64,000 bases of DNA from Torreya grandis (GCA_037957365.1 JARHVA010008346.1:315001-379000); one strand, 5' to 3'. Shown: positions 37,282 through 49,619, numbered from the stretch's first letter. Numbers and translations are program-made. The notes: generated by a model not told the origin, from the sequence alone.

Positions 37282-39274
37282 TATTTATGATTTAAAATTG
37301 CACTTGTTATAAACACCAACAATGGGAAGTTTCAAGATGTGAGACTTGCGACTTAAAACAACCTCCAGATTTTAAGAAGCTAGTTCTTCTCTATATTAAA
37401 TGTATACTAGGAAAAGAGATAGGAATTTTAATAGAAACACAAATGAAAGAAAGAAAATCTTAATCTATGGTGATGCACCTGAATGTAATTCAACCTTAAT
37501 CTTGAGCACAATGAGACTATATGTAAGATTCATTTACATTTAAGAGCAAACAAGTGCATGATCAATGTAAAATATGGAAACAATAGAAATAGAGGCTCGC
37601 AACATAGACTACTTTTGCAATGATACAAAAAATGTAAACAAAGGCATAGGGTTCAATATTTTTATTTGAATTTTCTAATCACATAAGAGGCATAGAAACA
37701 CGCACAATTATATAAACTTTTCCACTCAATAAAATGAGACAAAGGAAAATGACATTCCTATTCACAGCTCTAGAAAGTCTAAACTCTTGACAACATAACC
37801 TAGAATACTTTTGCAAATGACACAGAAAATATCAGCAAAGGCATAGGATTCAATCTTCTCATTAATTCTCTAGTCACATAAGAGGCACAGAAACATACAT
37901 AGTTACATAAACCTTCCAACTTAAGAAGATAGAACAAAAGCAAATGATATTACTAGTCACAGCTCTAGAAAGTCTAAACTCTTAACAATAATTCTCTCTC
38001 AAAATTCTCTCTGATATCTAATCCCCCTTTTTTGGTGATCTCTACACCCTTATTTATAGCCTTGGATTCACTCTGGATTGTCTATTTGTTCCCAATCTAA
38101 TGACCCAACTGAAATCTAACTGAACTAGAAGTGTCTAATAGAAGATATTTTATAGATTATGAAATGCTTTGTCTTCTGGTAGTTCATTGGCTAAAACAGA
38201 TTATAGGACGCTCCCTTCTCTTAAACATTAGGTAACACTTAGCTAATTTCATGAAAACCTTCTTATTACTTTAGGAGATACTGGAGGATGACACTTGGTG
38301 TGTTCTGCAACACCTATTAAAGATATGGGCACTTTTTGCGTAACTTATACTCTTTTGTTTCTTTGCTCAGGAGTGTTTCACCTTTGACACTTGTTGCAAT
38401 CCACTTCCTCGAAACTTCAACAGCTTAAAAGAAAATAAGACCCACAACATTTCTTACCTGAGTAACTTTAAAAGGGACACAGGGACAGGTGTCAATCTCT
38501 GCTGCTTCCTTAAAGGACACATGGCAATATTTGCTTTACTTATTTGGGGTTACATGGTAGTCTCAGCTTCCTTTAGCTACCTTTTTATAAACTAGTAGAA
38601 GATGACACGTGGCGGTATCCACTTTACTCTATTTATACCATAGAAACAAATGGGTCTCATTTCATATTTACACAGACAGTAACACTTGGAGGCATCTGCT
38701 TGATTTAGAAACAACACTTAAGATCCATCATGGTGTTTTCTATATCAATGAAGCAAAAATGAAGATAATTCAAATCATAACACGTGATGGCTTCCGCTCT
38801 CTTTTGCTGGGGTACGTGGCATCTTCTGTTGCTTTTAGAAAATCAAAATTGAAACCTTCCACGACTGCCACTTAGCACTTTTTGCTTGATCCTGATACTT
38901 AGCTTGTTAAAACCTTTCACTAAAAAGAGATGAAATGCAGATGCTAATATGAAACTGTGAATGTTGACACTTGGTGCATTCCATTGAGTCGCTATGAGAT
39001 ACATGGTACATTATAACCAATTCATAGAAAATATGAAAGGTGCCTTAGATGATGAAATTTAGAAGTTTTTGTTTGAGAAAGGATGCCTCAGATGATGACA
39101 CTTGTCAGCTTCTGCTTGATTTCAACACTTAGACAAAAAGTGAATCAAAAGGAAAATAGAGCCCGTGCTCTGTTTCAAAACTCTGCCATCTCGGACCAAA
39201 GTATGTGAGGACAAAATTTTGGCAGCACGCAACTGAAACATATAATGAAACGTAGAGTAAATCTTTACTCTATA
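37282..39274 (-). repeat. 5' LTR of element F
   Basis: Starts TATTTATGATTT (partner TGTTGATGATTT) and ends CTCTATA. It aligns over its full length with 27774-29717 and is about 50 bp longer. The internal tandem duplication is at 37601-37989. A plus-strand 88-codon ORF (38609-38875) has no recognisable domain. Confidence 0.9.
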
Positions 39275-39664
39275 GTATGAATGAGGGTTGATCTTGTATA
39301 TATCAATCCATATGGATAAATAACTCATATTAAATCACTTACACCAATCATTAGGATATGTTTCATCTTCAAATTAGATAAATTTAGTGTATAGACTCCA
39401 ACATCATACTAGGGCATTAATGTCAATGTAGGTGTCTATCTAGGATGATAGTGTCCAAGGAACATGAAAGTAGGTACAAACTCAAAACTTATAGTAGTGG
39501 AAGATAAGTAGGTTTTAAGCATTATGATCAGATATCATGTCTATATCATGAATATAAGACTAATCAAACCAAGAGATAGGCCAAGGGGTATAATATGGAG
39601 TATAGTCAAGACTTATGAAAGTGATAAAGGTTTAAAACTAAGATAAATGACCAAGTTTTGAGTT
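39275..39664 (-). repeat. LTR copy B of element G, right part
   Basis: Begins with the duplicated gtatg and then aligns with 13765-14150 of LTR A ('gagggttgatcttgta', 'aggtgtctatcta', 'aagtaggtaca', 'ataagactaat'). It lacks the last 50 or so bases of A and passes directly into copy C. Confidence 0.75.
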
Positions 39665-40175
39665 TGATTAGGTTTAAAGGGGATAGAGATAGACTAATGT
39701 ATAAGGGTGTTAAGCTATCTCTATTATAAGATAATTAGATGCTAAAATCAAATATAACACATGTTGAATTCTAAACTGGGATAGACTAAAAATAATAAGT
39801 AAAACTATGATATATATGTAAATGAAAAAGAAGTAATGTATTTAGTTGGCTCTGATGATAGCACACTTATAGATCTAAAACAAGTAGGAAACATAGGAGA
39901 AAATAATTTTGAAATAATCACAAAAATTTGGATTGAGTACCTTTGGATCCATATACACTAGATTCAACCTTGGATGGTTATGTTGAGACTACTATCTAAA
40001 CTTGACATAGGTTTCTTATATAAAATACCTATTTGAAAAGGATGTAAACACTTAGATGCATCTAGGTTTGTCTTCACCTTCACTATGGTGTATTCAGATC
40101 TAGGTTATGGATTATTCCTCATGAAATTCAAAACCCTAGTTATTCATCTTCATAGTGACCTTAGGGGTAAATGGG
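39665..40175 (-). repeat. LTR copy C, partial, tandem to B
   Basis: Starts with 'gattaggtttaaaggggatagagatag', the beginning of the A and B copies with a few bases missing. It runs to 'cttcatagtgaccttaggggtaaatggg', matching 27440-27470 of B. It is cut there by element E. B and C thus lie head to tail with no internal sequence between them. Confidence 0.7.
40171..40175. repeat. Presumed left target-site duplication of E (atggg)
   Basis: The five bases before the TGTTGG start of the E LTR belong to LTR C. The right partner is not in the window because E's right end is missing. Confidence 0.45.
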
Positions 40176-42557
40176 TGTTGGATAATTATTAGTGATGTCA
40201 TGGAGGTGTCCAAGTGAGTGGATGAAGTGTCTTGATAGTCTAAGTGTCAATGAAAAAGTGTGCAGTGTGTTTGTCCTAGTATGCTTGAAGAATGCATTTA
40301 GTTTTGGCATGATTAGGGATGGGCCTGAATTATTGAAAATGTGTGAGGGGCCCTATTAGAGGTTAAAGATGATTTGAGAGTTTACGTAAGTGCATGGTAT
40401 TCATTTGGTTCTTCATTGTGTTGATTTTAGCATAGTTGGTGATGTGATAGAAAATTTTGAGTATTTAATTTGTTAATATCACCATTGCCACATATGGATG
40501 AGTCAAGGGGATTTGGTCATATGGGTGTGATCAAATTAGTCCTAGGTTGCTATGGTCAAATTTTTATGTCATATGATTAAGTGCAAAAAAAATTATTAAG
40601 TATTAAAGTTGTCCTTCTAGGTAGATTATAGAGGTTCCCATACTTAGCCAGACCGTCAATGCATGTCATGAAGATATGTATGAACTAGTATGTTTGAGAA
40701 TTTATTTTTGGTACTTATTAATTCAAACAAGGTTAAATGATTTCATGGAGATATTTTATATATTTACAAGAAGGTCTCTTGAAAATTTGGACTCTTGAAA
40801 TGTTTTCCAGCTCAAGTTATAAAGTTTCAAAGTTACTCTTTTAGACTGTGTTAGGCTAGAAACCATCATGTTTAAATACATTAAATTCTAAGGTCACTAG
40901 TCACTAGATATAATGGTGTAATTTAAATCATATATCGTAATCCAATAGTGCATGTAAAATTCAATATGTCAAATAATGAATGCGCTAGTGATAACTGTCA
41001 CATTCATGAAACTTGGATAAAAGATCAATATTATGTGGTTGATCGTGCAGTAAGAAGATCAATGATGTGGATCGAGTCAAAGAGTAAATGTGTGAATAAG
41101 GCATGCATATATACCAAGTGGAATAATATCAAGTGTTCTAATCTATATCTAATAGTGAGAATTAAAAGATAATGATTGAGTTACTTAGAAGAGATTGATA
41201 GAGTGTGTTTGTTCCAAATTATCAGGAAGTAGTGAGATGATGACAAGTGCTCGATGTTTAAAAGTAAATAAAATGTAAATATTAGGATACTTTAGATGGA
41301 GATTGAATATGAATATTCATTCAAGTGATGTGAGGACATGTGATGACAGCAAAGTGTTTGATGTTTAATTGTGACCATTAGCATTTGAATTTAGCAAAGG
41401 GAAAAACTAGTCTGTAGTGTTTTAGCCTTAACTTTTGATCTAGTATGAATTTGAAGGTGAAGTAAAAAAGAAAAGTTGTAAAGGAATTAAAATAACATCT
41501 ATAGAACATAGTTATAATTTTTTTATGCTTTTACAATCAAATTTATTGAGCTCTAAAGTTGACTATGTTTGACCATGATTTGTAAGTGACCCAAGAAGGA
41601 TATTTTGAGTTGTTTATACGTATTTAGATGTTTCAAGGGGACTTAGCTATTAGATAGTGTTTTACACTAAGGATGATATTTATGGACTTTAGAGGTTTTA
41701 ACAATACATATTATATATGAACAAATTCTTATAAGTTTATTTTTTATCCGTTCAATGTGTTCTTGTGTACAAGGCTAATGTTTGAGTAGATTGAGCTTGC
41801 ACAGCTCCAGGAGTGTTGAGATGTCTATGAAAATTTGGGGATGTTTAAGGGGACATGTTGAGTGGATAAATTCTTATATAAGTTTTCCTTTATTTCTAAA
41901 TTGATCTATGGAGTGTTAAATTAGTGAATAGGTTTTCATGAGATCTATAAGGGCTACTAAGGCCTAATTAAAAGGTGTAGCTGCTTAAAGGTGACCCATG
42001 TAGATGATTTAAGAGTGAAGGCATGTGTTGTGGCCAAAAATGAAGGTTATGAACAATATAATAATGATGGATCTATAAAATTTGAAATCAAAGGTGGTTA
42101 TTTATAGACTTGAGAGAAGAAGTGCATGTGAGATTTGAAGAGCAAAGGAAAGAAAAAAGAGTGTGTGCCTAGTAGATGGATTGCAGAGAAGAGTAGGTTG
42201 ATGACTATGTGTATGACCTATAGATTATATTTTTTGATGTAAAATATAGTGTTATTATAGGTTTTAATATTGAGTATGGTTGAAGGATAGATGACATATG
42301 TGTGAGCTTGGTGGTTGATTTTAGAGGAAGATCAAAGTGTGGACTATATAGTGTGCATAGTTAAAGAGAGTTGATATACATTATCTATCCATCATATTGG
42401 TAGGTAATAAGCGATTAGGAGATGTCCATTTCATAGTTTTTTTTAGGGTTCTCAAAATATAGATTAGAAGGACTTGACTAATAGGTGGTCAAAATAACTT
42501 GATCAGCTTAGGGGTAGGTGTTCCTTGTGAAATAAGTGTTTCACTAAAGCTGGTCAG
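40176..42557 (+). repeat. Left LTR of element E, first part
   Basis: Starts TGTTGGATAATT and aligns with 53523-55511 ('gtgatgtcatggagg', 'catatggatg', 'gtgctcgatgtttaa', 'gatgtgaggacatg', 'aggcctaatt(a/g)aa'). It is interrupted by the copia element at 42558. The part after 42175 has no partner in the window. Confidence 0.85.
42553..42557. repeat. Target-site duplication, left (gtcag)
   Basis: Repeated exactly at 49227-49231, on either side of the copia element. Confidence 0.92.
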
Positions 42558-43026
42558 TATTAGTGTAGGTTTTTATTTTTCCCTATTTTTTAATTAGGGA
42601 AATTGTATTTCTTGTGCTTACATGGAGTTTTACTACATTTGTGGGATAGGCTATCTTATGTGGAGATGTGTGTCATAGATGTGTCATAGGTGTCATAAGA
42701 ATGTCATAAGTAACTCCCTTGATGGGAGTTGCTTCTCTATTCTTAGCACCTTGTCACCACCTTTCATGGAGGAGTTACAGTCTATTCTTGGGGTTCCTTG
42801 GCCACCTTTTGTGGAGGAGTTACTTACATGCTCTCATATATGTATTCTTCACTTTGGCCATCTCATGTTAATCATATTTTGTTTTTCTCCATTTTGTCTT
42901 GTGCAATTTATCTTCTTGTATAATTTCAAATTGCTTTAGCATCTATGTGGTGTGCACTTGCTTCATCTCGTGTGATCACGTCTCCATTGCATTCACATTA
43001 TCCAGATTTTGGCAACAACTCCGATA
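42558..43026 (+). repeat. 5' LTR of the copia element
   Basis: 469 bp, TATTAGTGTAGG to CTCCGATA. Contains 'ttaattaggga', two 'catggaggagtta'-like segments and 'tctattcttagcacc'. Nearly identical to 48759-49226. Confidence 0.95.
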
Positions 43027-43039
43027 TGGTATCAGAGCC
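43027..43039 (+). other. Primer-binding site (initiator Met tRNA type)
   Basis: TGGTATCAGAGCC directly after the LTR end, with no spacer. This is the classic plant copia primer site. Confidence 0.92.
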
Positions 43040-44469
43040 ACTTCGGTAATCATGTGTCTAGTTATGCTATTAAGTTATTCTAAAATTCTTAGTTTGCTTC
43101 CTTAGTAGTTTTTTTTGTTTAACTCCGTTGCATTTGAGAGCTTTGGTAGAGTTTTTTGAAAACTCATGCAAATCCATATGGAAACTTGTTAAAAAAATTT
43201 ACTTCTAAGTTAGAATTTTCCAAGACATCTTATAGATCTGTTGTGGCTTTAGCAAAGGAAATGAAATTTCTTTTTTTCTGGTCACTCTACAGGAAAAAGA
43301 TAGATCTCTGCAATCTGGTTCTGCTTCTTGGACATTGGAGGCGCTGACTTTGTTGCAAGCTTCTAGGTGCCATTATTGTGTGTAGGGAGGAGTAGCACTC
43401 AACAACAGTCTAGGAGCAGCACTCAGCAATAGTCTAGGTGCAACACTCAGCAACAGTCCAGGCGTAGCCATGCCAAGCTTCTGCACAGCCACACCAACTT
43501 TCTGCAATGCCATGCCAAGTCTATAACTCCACGCACTCAGCCTGCAAACCCACGTGCTCTCTAATAGCAGTCAATGTTGAACCTCAGAGAGTCATTCCAG
43601 CTGACTTATTTTCTATTTGTAAGGTGCCAAGTAGCTGTACGGCATCCAGCATGTTTGCAGTTCATTTCTTTTGTTTTTTCTGAGCAAAATCTAGACTGTG
43701 TATTTTTTGGTGCCCCTTCCTTGCTTGGGGTCCCATGTGGGCCCTTGGACACTTGGCATCCATAAAATTGTCCTTTGCCTTATTTTTTTAAGTTAAAAAT
43801 TGACTTGTATAAAAAAAATTAGTCAATTTGACTGAATATTAAGTTTTTTAGACAGTTTGATAATTTGGGGGTTAACATTTAAAACTTGTATCTTCAACAT
43901 ACGAAGATGAAGGGTGAGGTCTAGGTTGGCAGGAGGATAATTCCCCCTCACACAAACCTCCTTTGGATTCCTCATTCCGTGCCGAATCCAATGAGTGGTT
44001 GGAAGTCCACTTTCTCTCTCAAAACAGTCATTTTTTTAATGTTTTAGTGCTTTTTTTGCAAAAACACTAGTTTACGAGAAAATTGACCCTTTAATATCTT
44101 GCAAATGGTAGCTCGGATTTGGGTACCATTTTTTACAAAAGTGTTTGTAATTCAATTCTCCACAGTTTAGGCTTTTTATTTGTAAAAAATGCACTAGTTT
44201 ATAAAGTGCCTAAAATTTGGGTCTCTCGAGATGCATTTTCAGCTGAGTCTGACATCCTGTTTGCTTATAGTCTTGCACTGATTGCTCTAAGATGCATTCT
44301 CAGCTAAGCTTGACATATTTTGAGCATGCACTTACATATTTGGGGGGGGGCTCAACATTTTGGGGGGGTGTGATTTCTTTTCACAACTTGCAAATCTTTG
44401 CTTTCATTCTCCTTTCTACATAATTTCACAACTTGCAATCAACACAACTTCACCTAAATTTAGCTTAAA
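43040..44469 (+). other. Copia 5' leader, noncoding
   Basis: About 1.4 kb between primer site and gag. It holds three 24-bp direct repeats (43391-43462), further degenerate 'gccatgccaag' repeats to 43560, and two G-runs near 44342-44368. Plus-strand ORFs here are short and show no domain. Confidence 0.7.
43391..43462 (+). repeat. Three 24-bp tandem repeats in the copia leader
   Basis: Units read 'agtagcactcaacaacagtc', 'agcagcactcagcaatagtc' and 'tgcaacactcagcaacagtc', each plus 'tagg' or 'cagg'. Confidence 0.9.
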
Positions 44470-45290
44470 ATGGATTCTTTTCAACTTAAACCCATAACAC
44501 CTTTCAACTATCATGAATGGAAGGTTAAAATTTCAATCATTCTTAGAAGTAAAGGGTTGTATAGGATCACCATGGGTACTGAAGTAGAACCCAACACTGA
44601 TGTTAAAAAGGTCAAGTGGTACAATCGTAGTGATGAAACCTATGGATTACTAAGCTTGTCTATGTTTCTAAAACTTATCTTCCATTTAGAAACCTCCAAG
44701 ACTCCCAAAGACATATGGGACACCTTAGAACTCTTATTTGAGAAGCTTGATGAGATGAGAGGACATGAGCTTGAAAATGAACTCATAAGTCTAAGTCCTA
44801 GCAACTTTGACACCCTATAGGACTTCTTCACTAAGTTTAAGGCCCTTAGATTGCAATTAAAATATTTAGGATAGATAAGAAAGATGATCAACTCATCTTT
44901 TCTATTCTTGCAAAGTTAGGTCCATGTTATTCAGTCTTTGTCTCCACTTTCCATGCCACAAAAAGTGTCCTTGGCACTACATGGAAAATGCCTTCTTTGG
45001 ATTCATTCATTGCCGACTTGACTAGGGAGAAAGATAAGATAATTCAAATGGGCACAATGAAGTCTACTCAACCCCAAGCTTTGATAGCTGGAAATGGTAA
45101 GGATAAGACTTCAACAAAGGAGAAGAAGAAAAAGAACAAGGACTAGGAGAAGAAGAAAGAAAACAACAATCCTGCCAAAAACAACACTGAGTCTTCCTCC
45201 TCTAATGCTAAACCTAAGAAGGAGAAGGTTAAGTGTTCCTATTGTAAAAAGACAGGGCATGATGAACATAAATGCATGAAGAAACAAATA
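44470..45290 (+). pseudogene. Copia Gag with CCHC zinc knuckle
   Basis: Gag forms the particle around the element RNA. It starts MDSFQLKPITPFNYHEWKVK, the usual opening of plant copia Gag ('L.G.NY..W'). It continues with SLSMFLKLIFHLETSKTPKD and IWDTLELLFEKL. After a stop at 44818 (TAG where Gln is expected) a frame shift occurs near 44870. A Lys/Asn-rich linker leads to a perfect knuckle CSYCKKTGHDEHKC at 45234-45275, which is in the pol frame. The Met at 44470 is the first in frame and is followed directly by family-typical sequence. Confidence 0.88.
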
Positions 45291-45399
45291 AATCACCTAA
45301 CTCATCTTCTAGAGAAGCACAACATAGGTGTTCCTGAGTCCATCAAGTAGAATTCATCTACTTGAGATTCTACTAAGGCAAAAGGAAAGTGTAAGGAGA

Positions 45400-48300
45400 A
45401 AGAAAAGGGCAAGGCCCTTATAGCTACTACAGCTTCTACAACATCATGGGTCATTGATTCGGGTGCTTCTCACCACATGGGCTCTTCACTAGTTGAGTTT
45501 TCATCTTTAGAGTCTTGTAGCATGACTTCAATTAGTTTGGGTGATGACACATCAATTTCTATTGTAGGGAGAGGGTCAGTTGAAATGGAAGGAGGAACAT
45601 TCAATAATGTTCTAAGTGTTCCTTCTTTTTCAACCAATCTCCTATCAATGTACCAAATCCCTCACATTGGTCAAGACATGAGAGTTGAGTTTTCACCAGA
45701 TTCAGTGGCTATCAAGGAGTTGCATAGTGATACTATAGTGGCAATAGGTAGGATAGATCACCAAGCTAGGTTATACACCTTATCACATTTTGCACCAAAT
45801 ACTTCTCCAATAGCATTGCTGACTCATTCAGATGAAGCTAGAAAATTGTGGCATGAGTGGTTTGGCTACTTTAACTACCACTACCATGAACAACTTTACA
45901 AAAATGACATGGTCATTGGCTTGCCTCATGTCCAATTCTCAAAAGGACTTTGTGAGGGGTGCTCCCTTGGGAAGCATCCTGAAGCAAAATTTGACAAAGG
46001 CAAAGCTTGGAGGGCTTCACAACCTTTGGAGTTAGTACACAGTGATGTATCAGGACCCTTTCCCAAACCGTCTTTCACAAGGGCCAAGTACATCCTCACT
46101 TTTATTGATGATTTCTCTAGGTACACTTGGATATATTTTCTCAAACAAAAGTCTGAAGTGTTTGAAAATTTTCTAGACTTCAAGGATCTTGTTGAGAAAC
46201 AGAGTGAGAAATCCATCAAGGTTCTTATAATTGATAATGGAAGGGAGTATGTTAGCAACAGGTTTGAGTAGTTTTGCACCACAGAGGGGATTGATTTGCA
46301 GTGCATAGTCACTTACAGTCCTTCACAGAATGGGGTTGCAGAATGCAAAAATAGGTTCTTAAAAGAGATGGGTAGCTGTATGATTCACTCCAAATCCTCA
46401 GCACCATAGTACTGGGCCAAAGCCATCAATTCCACTTGCTACATTCAAAATAGGGTTCCTCACAGAGATTTGAAAGGGATAACACCCTTTGAAGCTTGGC
46501 ATAAAAGGAAACCTGATTTTGAGCACCTTAGGGTTTTTAGATCCCCAGCCATGGCCTACATTCTGAAGAAGAAACACAATGCTATGGAACATCAGTCTAA
46601 GCCTTGCATCTTTGTAGGATATTCAGATGGTATTAAGGAGTATCACCTTCTAGATCCAATCACTCATGAGTTGTTCATCAAGAGAAGTGTCCATTTTTAG
46701 GAGAGTCCTAGAGACTCAACACTTGACACTTCTTCTCCTTCATTGAATCTACTTCTTCATGATGATTCCTCATCAGATTCAGAATAGCCACAACAGGTTC
46801 TTGAGCCAGAGACATCTTCTTCTTCTTTGAGTTTAGATAGTTATGATAGTGATGCAAGGTCATCCACCTCTAGTTAGTTATAGGATGAGGAGTTAGCACC
46901 TGACTCACCCACTTTCAGGCCACTTTGGGCCAAACAGACACTTGAGAGTGTTAGCACTTGGGCAGGAGATCTCGTAGATGACAGGCGTACTAGGGGGGAT
47001 TTTCAAAGAGATCCACATGCCTTCTTTGCTTTAATTTTAGATCCATAAACTTTTTGAGAGGCATCTGGGGTACCTAAGTGAGATAGTGCTATGGAGGTAG
47101 AGTATTCTTCCTTAATCAAAAATCATACTTTAGATTTGACTTCACTTCCTAAGGGAAGAAAGATGGTTCGATGTAGGTGGATATATCAGACCAAGTTTGT
47201 AGCAGATGGGTCAGTTGATAAGTACAAGGCATGATTGGTCACCAAGGGTTTCTCATAGGTGGTAGGCATTGACTACTCATAGACCTTTGCACCTGCTACA
47301 AAGATGACTTTTATCTTACTCACCCTAGCTATTACCTCAGCACATGGTTGGGATGTGCATCAAATGGATGTGAAGAGTGACTTTCTTCACAGAGACCTAG
47401 AGGAGATCTACATGGAGCAGCTGCCAAGATTTGTTCAAGATTCTTCCTTAGTATGTAGACTTAGGAAATCTATCTATGGCCTCAAATATGCCCCTTAGGC
47501 TTGGTATACCAAGATGGATTCCTTCCTTCTCACAGTGGGTTTCACTAGGTGCCATTCTAATCCCAATGTCTACTTCTTGTGGTAGGATGATTCGCTCTTG
47601 ATTTTGGTTCTATATGTTGATGACCTTTTGATCACTAGGAGTTCTTCATTGCTTATTACAATGGTGAAGGCATCTCTCCAAGATAGATTTGACATGACAG
47701 ACTTGGGTTTGTTGCACTACTTCCTTGGCATCGAGATCTCATAGTCAGACTCAGGGTTTTCTCTTACACATCCTAAGTATGCTCTTGACTTATTGGCTTA
47801 GTTTCACATGGCTAATTGCAAGCCATCTCTGACTCCCTTTCTATCAAGAGTCAATCTTGACGTTGATTTTTCTTCACCATTGGTTGATGCCACTCGATAT
47901 CAAAAACTTGTTGGTAGTCTCATTTTATTGACTCACACTAGGCCCAACATATCATATACAGTGGGACTTGTCTCCAGATTCATGCAGGAACCTCATGAGT
48001 TGCATTGGAAAGTAGATAAGAGGATCTTTCATTACATACAAGGTTCACATAGATATGGGATTCATTACAGATTTGGCATAGAGGTTGACTTGGTTGGATA
48101 TATAGATTCAGACTGGGCTGGTGATTCACAAACTCGCAAGTCCACTTCTGGTTATAGTTTTTCTCTAGGTTCAGTTCCTATCAGTTGGTCTAGCAAGAAG
48201 AAAAATGATATTTCTATATCATCCATAAAGGTAGAGTATAGGGGAGCTATTAATGTAGCTACTGAGGCTATTTAGCTTTAGGGGATTATTTCTGAGTTTT

Positions 48301-48586
48301 GCATTTGTATCAGTAGCCCACCATCATTTATTGTGACAACCAAAGTACCATTTAGATTTGTAAGAATCTAGTTCAGCACCAGCGAACCAAGCACATAGAG
48401 ATTCACATGCATTTCATTTTGGAGCTTATTCATAGTCAAGTCATTGACTTGATATTTTTCTAGTCTTTGGAGTAGGTTATAGACATCTTCACCAAACCTT
48501 TCACTAAGAGCAAGTTCATTCATCTATGAGCTCTTCTTGGGGTATGTTCCACATCTGTAGTAGCATCATCTTTAGGGGGGCACTAG
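45400..48586 (+). pseudogene. Copia Pol (protease, integrase, RT, RNase H)
   Basis: Protease: WVIDSGASHHMGSS at 45447, catalytic DSG intact. GAG-pre-integrase zinc region near 45840-45970: LWHEWFGYFNYHYHEQL then CEGCSLGKH, where one zinc His appears changed to Tyr. Integrase core: LELVHSDVSGPF, LIIDNGREY and SQNGVAECKNRFLKEM give Asp, Asp, Glu. RT: GWDVHQMDVKSDFLHRDLEE at about 47345, then VLYVDDLLIT near 47610 with both Asp. RNase H: SDWAGDSQTRKSTSGYSFSL and SSIKVEYRGA. The gene ends with IFTKPFTKSKF and LLGVCSTSVVASS before a TAG at 48584. One frame holds from 45234 to 48275. A shift follows near 48330. More than a dozen stops break it. Confidence 0.93.
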
Positions 48587-48758
48587 CCTCTTCTTTTTTT
48601 ATGTCTCTCTTTTGGAGGGGAGTTTTTTTTCCTACGAGTTTTCTCCTTTTCTCTATCTTATGGGAGATTGCATCTGTACATGGGTACCTCATCAGGCCTA
48701 GTTGTCGGGACCCATTTTATATTTCCACATTGCCCATCTAAGCTATTCTTATGGGGGG
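48587..48758 (+). other. Copia 3' untranslated part with polypurine tract
   Basis: Ends in 'cttatgggggg', six G directly before the 3' LTR (48753-48758). Confidence 0.75.
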
Positions 48759-49226
48759 TATTAGTGTAGGTTTTTATTTTCCCCTATTTTTTAATTAGGG
48801 AATTATATTTCTTGTGCTTACATGGAGTTTTCCTACATTTGTGGGATAGGCTAGCTTATGTGGAGATGTGTGTCACAAATGTGTCATAGGTGTCATAATA
48901 ATGTCATAAGTAACTCCCTTGATAGGAGTTACTTCTCTATTCTTAGCACCTTGTCACCACCATTCATGGAGGAGTTATAATCTATTCTTGGGGTGCCTTG
49001 GCCACCTTTTGTGGAGGAGTTACTTACGTGCTCTCCTATATGTATTCTTCACTTCGGCCATCTCATGTTAATCAGATTTTGGTTTTCTCCATTTTGTCTT
49101 GTGTAATTTATCTTCTTGTATAATTTCAAATTGCTTTAGCATCTATGTGGTGTGCACTTGATTCATCTCATGTGATCACATCTCCATTGCATTCGCATTA
49201 TCCAGATTCTGGCAACAACTCTGATA
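48759..49226 (+). repeat. 3' LTR of the copia element
   Basis: 468 bp, same ends as the 5' LTR. About 26 differences by eye, many of them C/T or G/A. Confidence 0.95.
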
Positions 49227-49231
49227 GTCAG
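49227..49231. repeat. Target-site duplication, right (gtcag)
   Basis: Exact partner of 42553-42557. Confidence 0.92.
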
Positions 49232-49603
49232 AAGGACTTGACTAATAGGTGATCATAAGGAATTAATCATCTTAAGGGTAGGTACTCCTTCTAAAATAGG
49301 TGTTTCACTAAATTCTAGGTAGAAATACTTAACCAGTCTCATGTTTATAATAATTTATAGGAAAATTAGTCTATGTGTTTGTAGGCTTGATAGTGGGTTT
49401 TATTCCCTAAGAGGGATTCCCACATAGATCTTATGTTGTGTGTGTGATCTTGCATTATCTATTTATTCATTTTTATAAACATATTGAATGCTTCACGAAT
49501 GGTTGTATTTAATGCTTAAGTGTTTGAAGGGTTTTAAAATTGAATTGGATTATTTTCCACCATTGATTCATCCCCCACTCTAAGTGGCTTATACCTCTAA
49601 AAA
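49232..49603 (+). repeat. Left LTR of element E, last part
   Basis: Placed between the copia duplication and the E primer-site-like string. It has no partner in the window because the right LTR of E is cut at 55511. The end is inferred. Confidence 0.6.
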
Positions 49604-49604
49604 T

Positions 49605-49619
49605 TGGTCTTAGAGCTGG
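49605..49619 (+). other. Candidate primer-binding site of element E
   Basis: TTGGTCTTAGAGCTG resembles the Met-tRNA site (TGGTATCAGAGC) with two or three changes, and lies where the internal part of E begins. Confidence 0.55.

Larger units (their letters stand above)
27774..39274 (-). mobile_element. Element F: gypsy LTR element, gag-PR plus long novel ORF
   Basis: Two LTRs (1944 and 1993 bp) flank 7564 bp of internal DNA, and a 5-bp duplication gtatg surrounds the whole. The element split LTR B of G, whose two halves fit together across it. On the minus strand the order is 5' LTR (37282-39274), gag and zinc knuckle, protease, an 800-bp noncoding spacer, one long unknown ORF (33590-29790), then 3' LTR (27774-29717). 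No reverse transcriptase, RNase H or integrase is present. F would therefore need a partner element's enzymes. On the minus strand the LTRs begin TA and end CA (ending TA in the right copy). Confidence 0.9.
42558..49226 (+). mobile_element. Complete Ty1/copia element
   Basis: LTRs of 469 and 468 bp, a perfect 5-bp duplication gtcag, a Met-tRNA primer site touching the 5' LTR, a 1.4-kb leader, gag, pol in copia order (protease, integrase, RT, RNase H) and a G-run before the 3' LTR. I counted about 26 differences between the two LTRs (5-6 per cent). Pol stays in one frame from about 45234 to 48275 with only stop codons, most of them TAG at usual Gln positions. It inserted into the left LTR of E. 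Both LTRs begin TATTAG and end GATA, a noncanonical TA...TA end pair. Confidence 0.95.

Noticed and set aside
43027..43039. tRNA-like sequence at the primer sites
   Set aside because: These are short complements to a tRNA 3' end, not tRNA genes. No cloverleaf was seen.
44342..44368. G-runs (nine and seven G) as a polypurine tract
   Set aside because: They lie in the 5' leader just before gag, far from the 3' LTR. The proper tract is at 48753-48758.
45094..45279. Arg-rich 61-codon plus-strand ORF
   Set aside because: It is an off-frame reading of the Lys/Asn-rich linker before the copia zinc knuckle.
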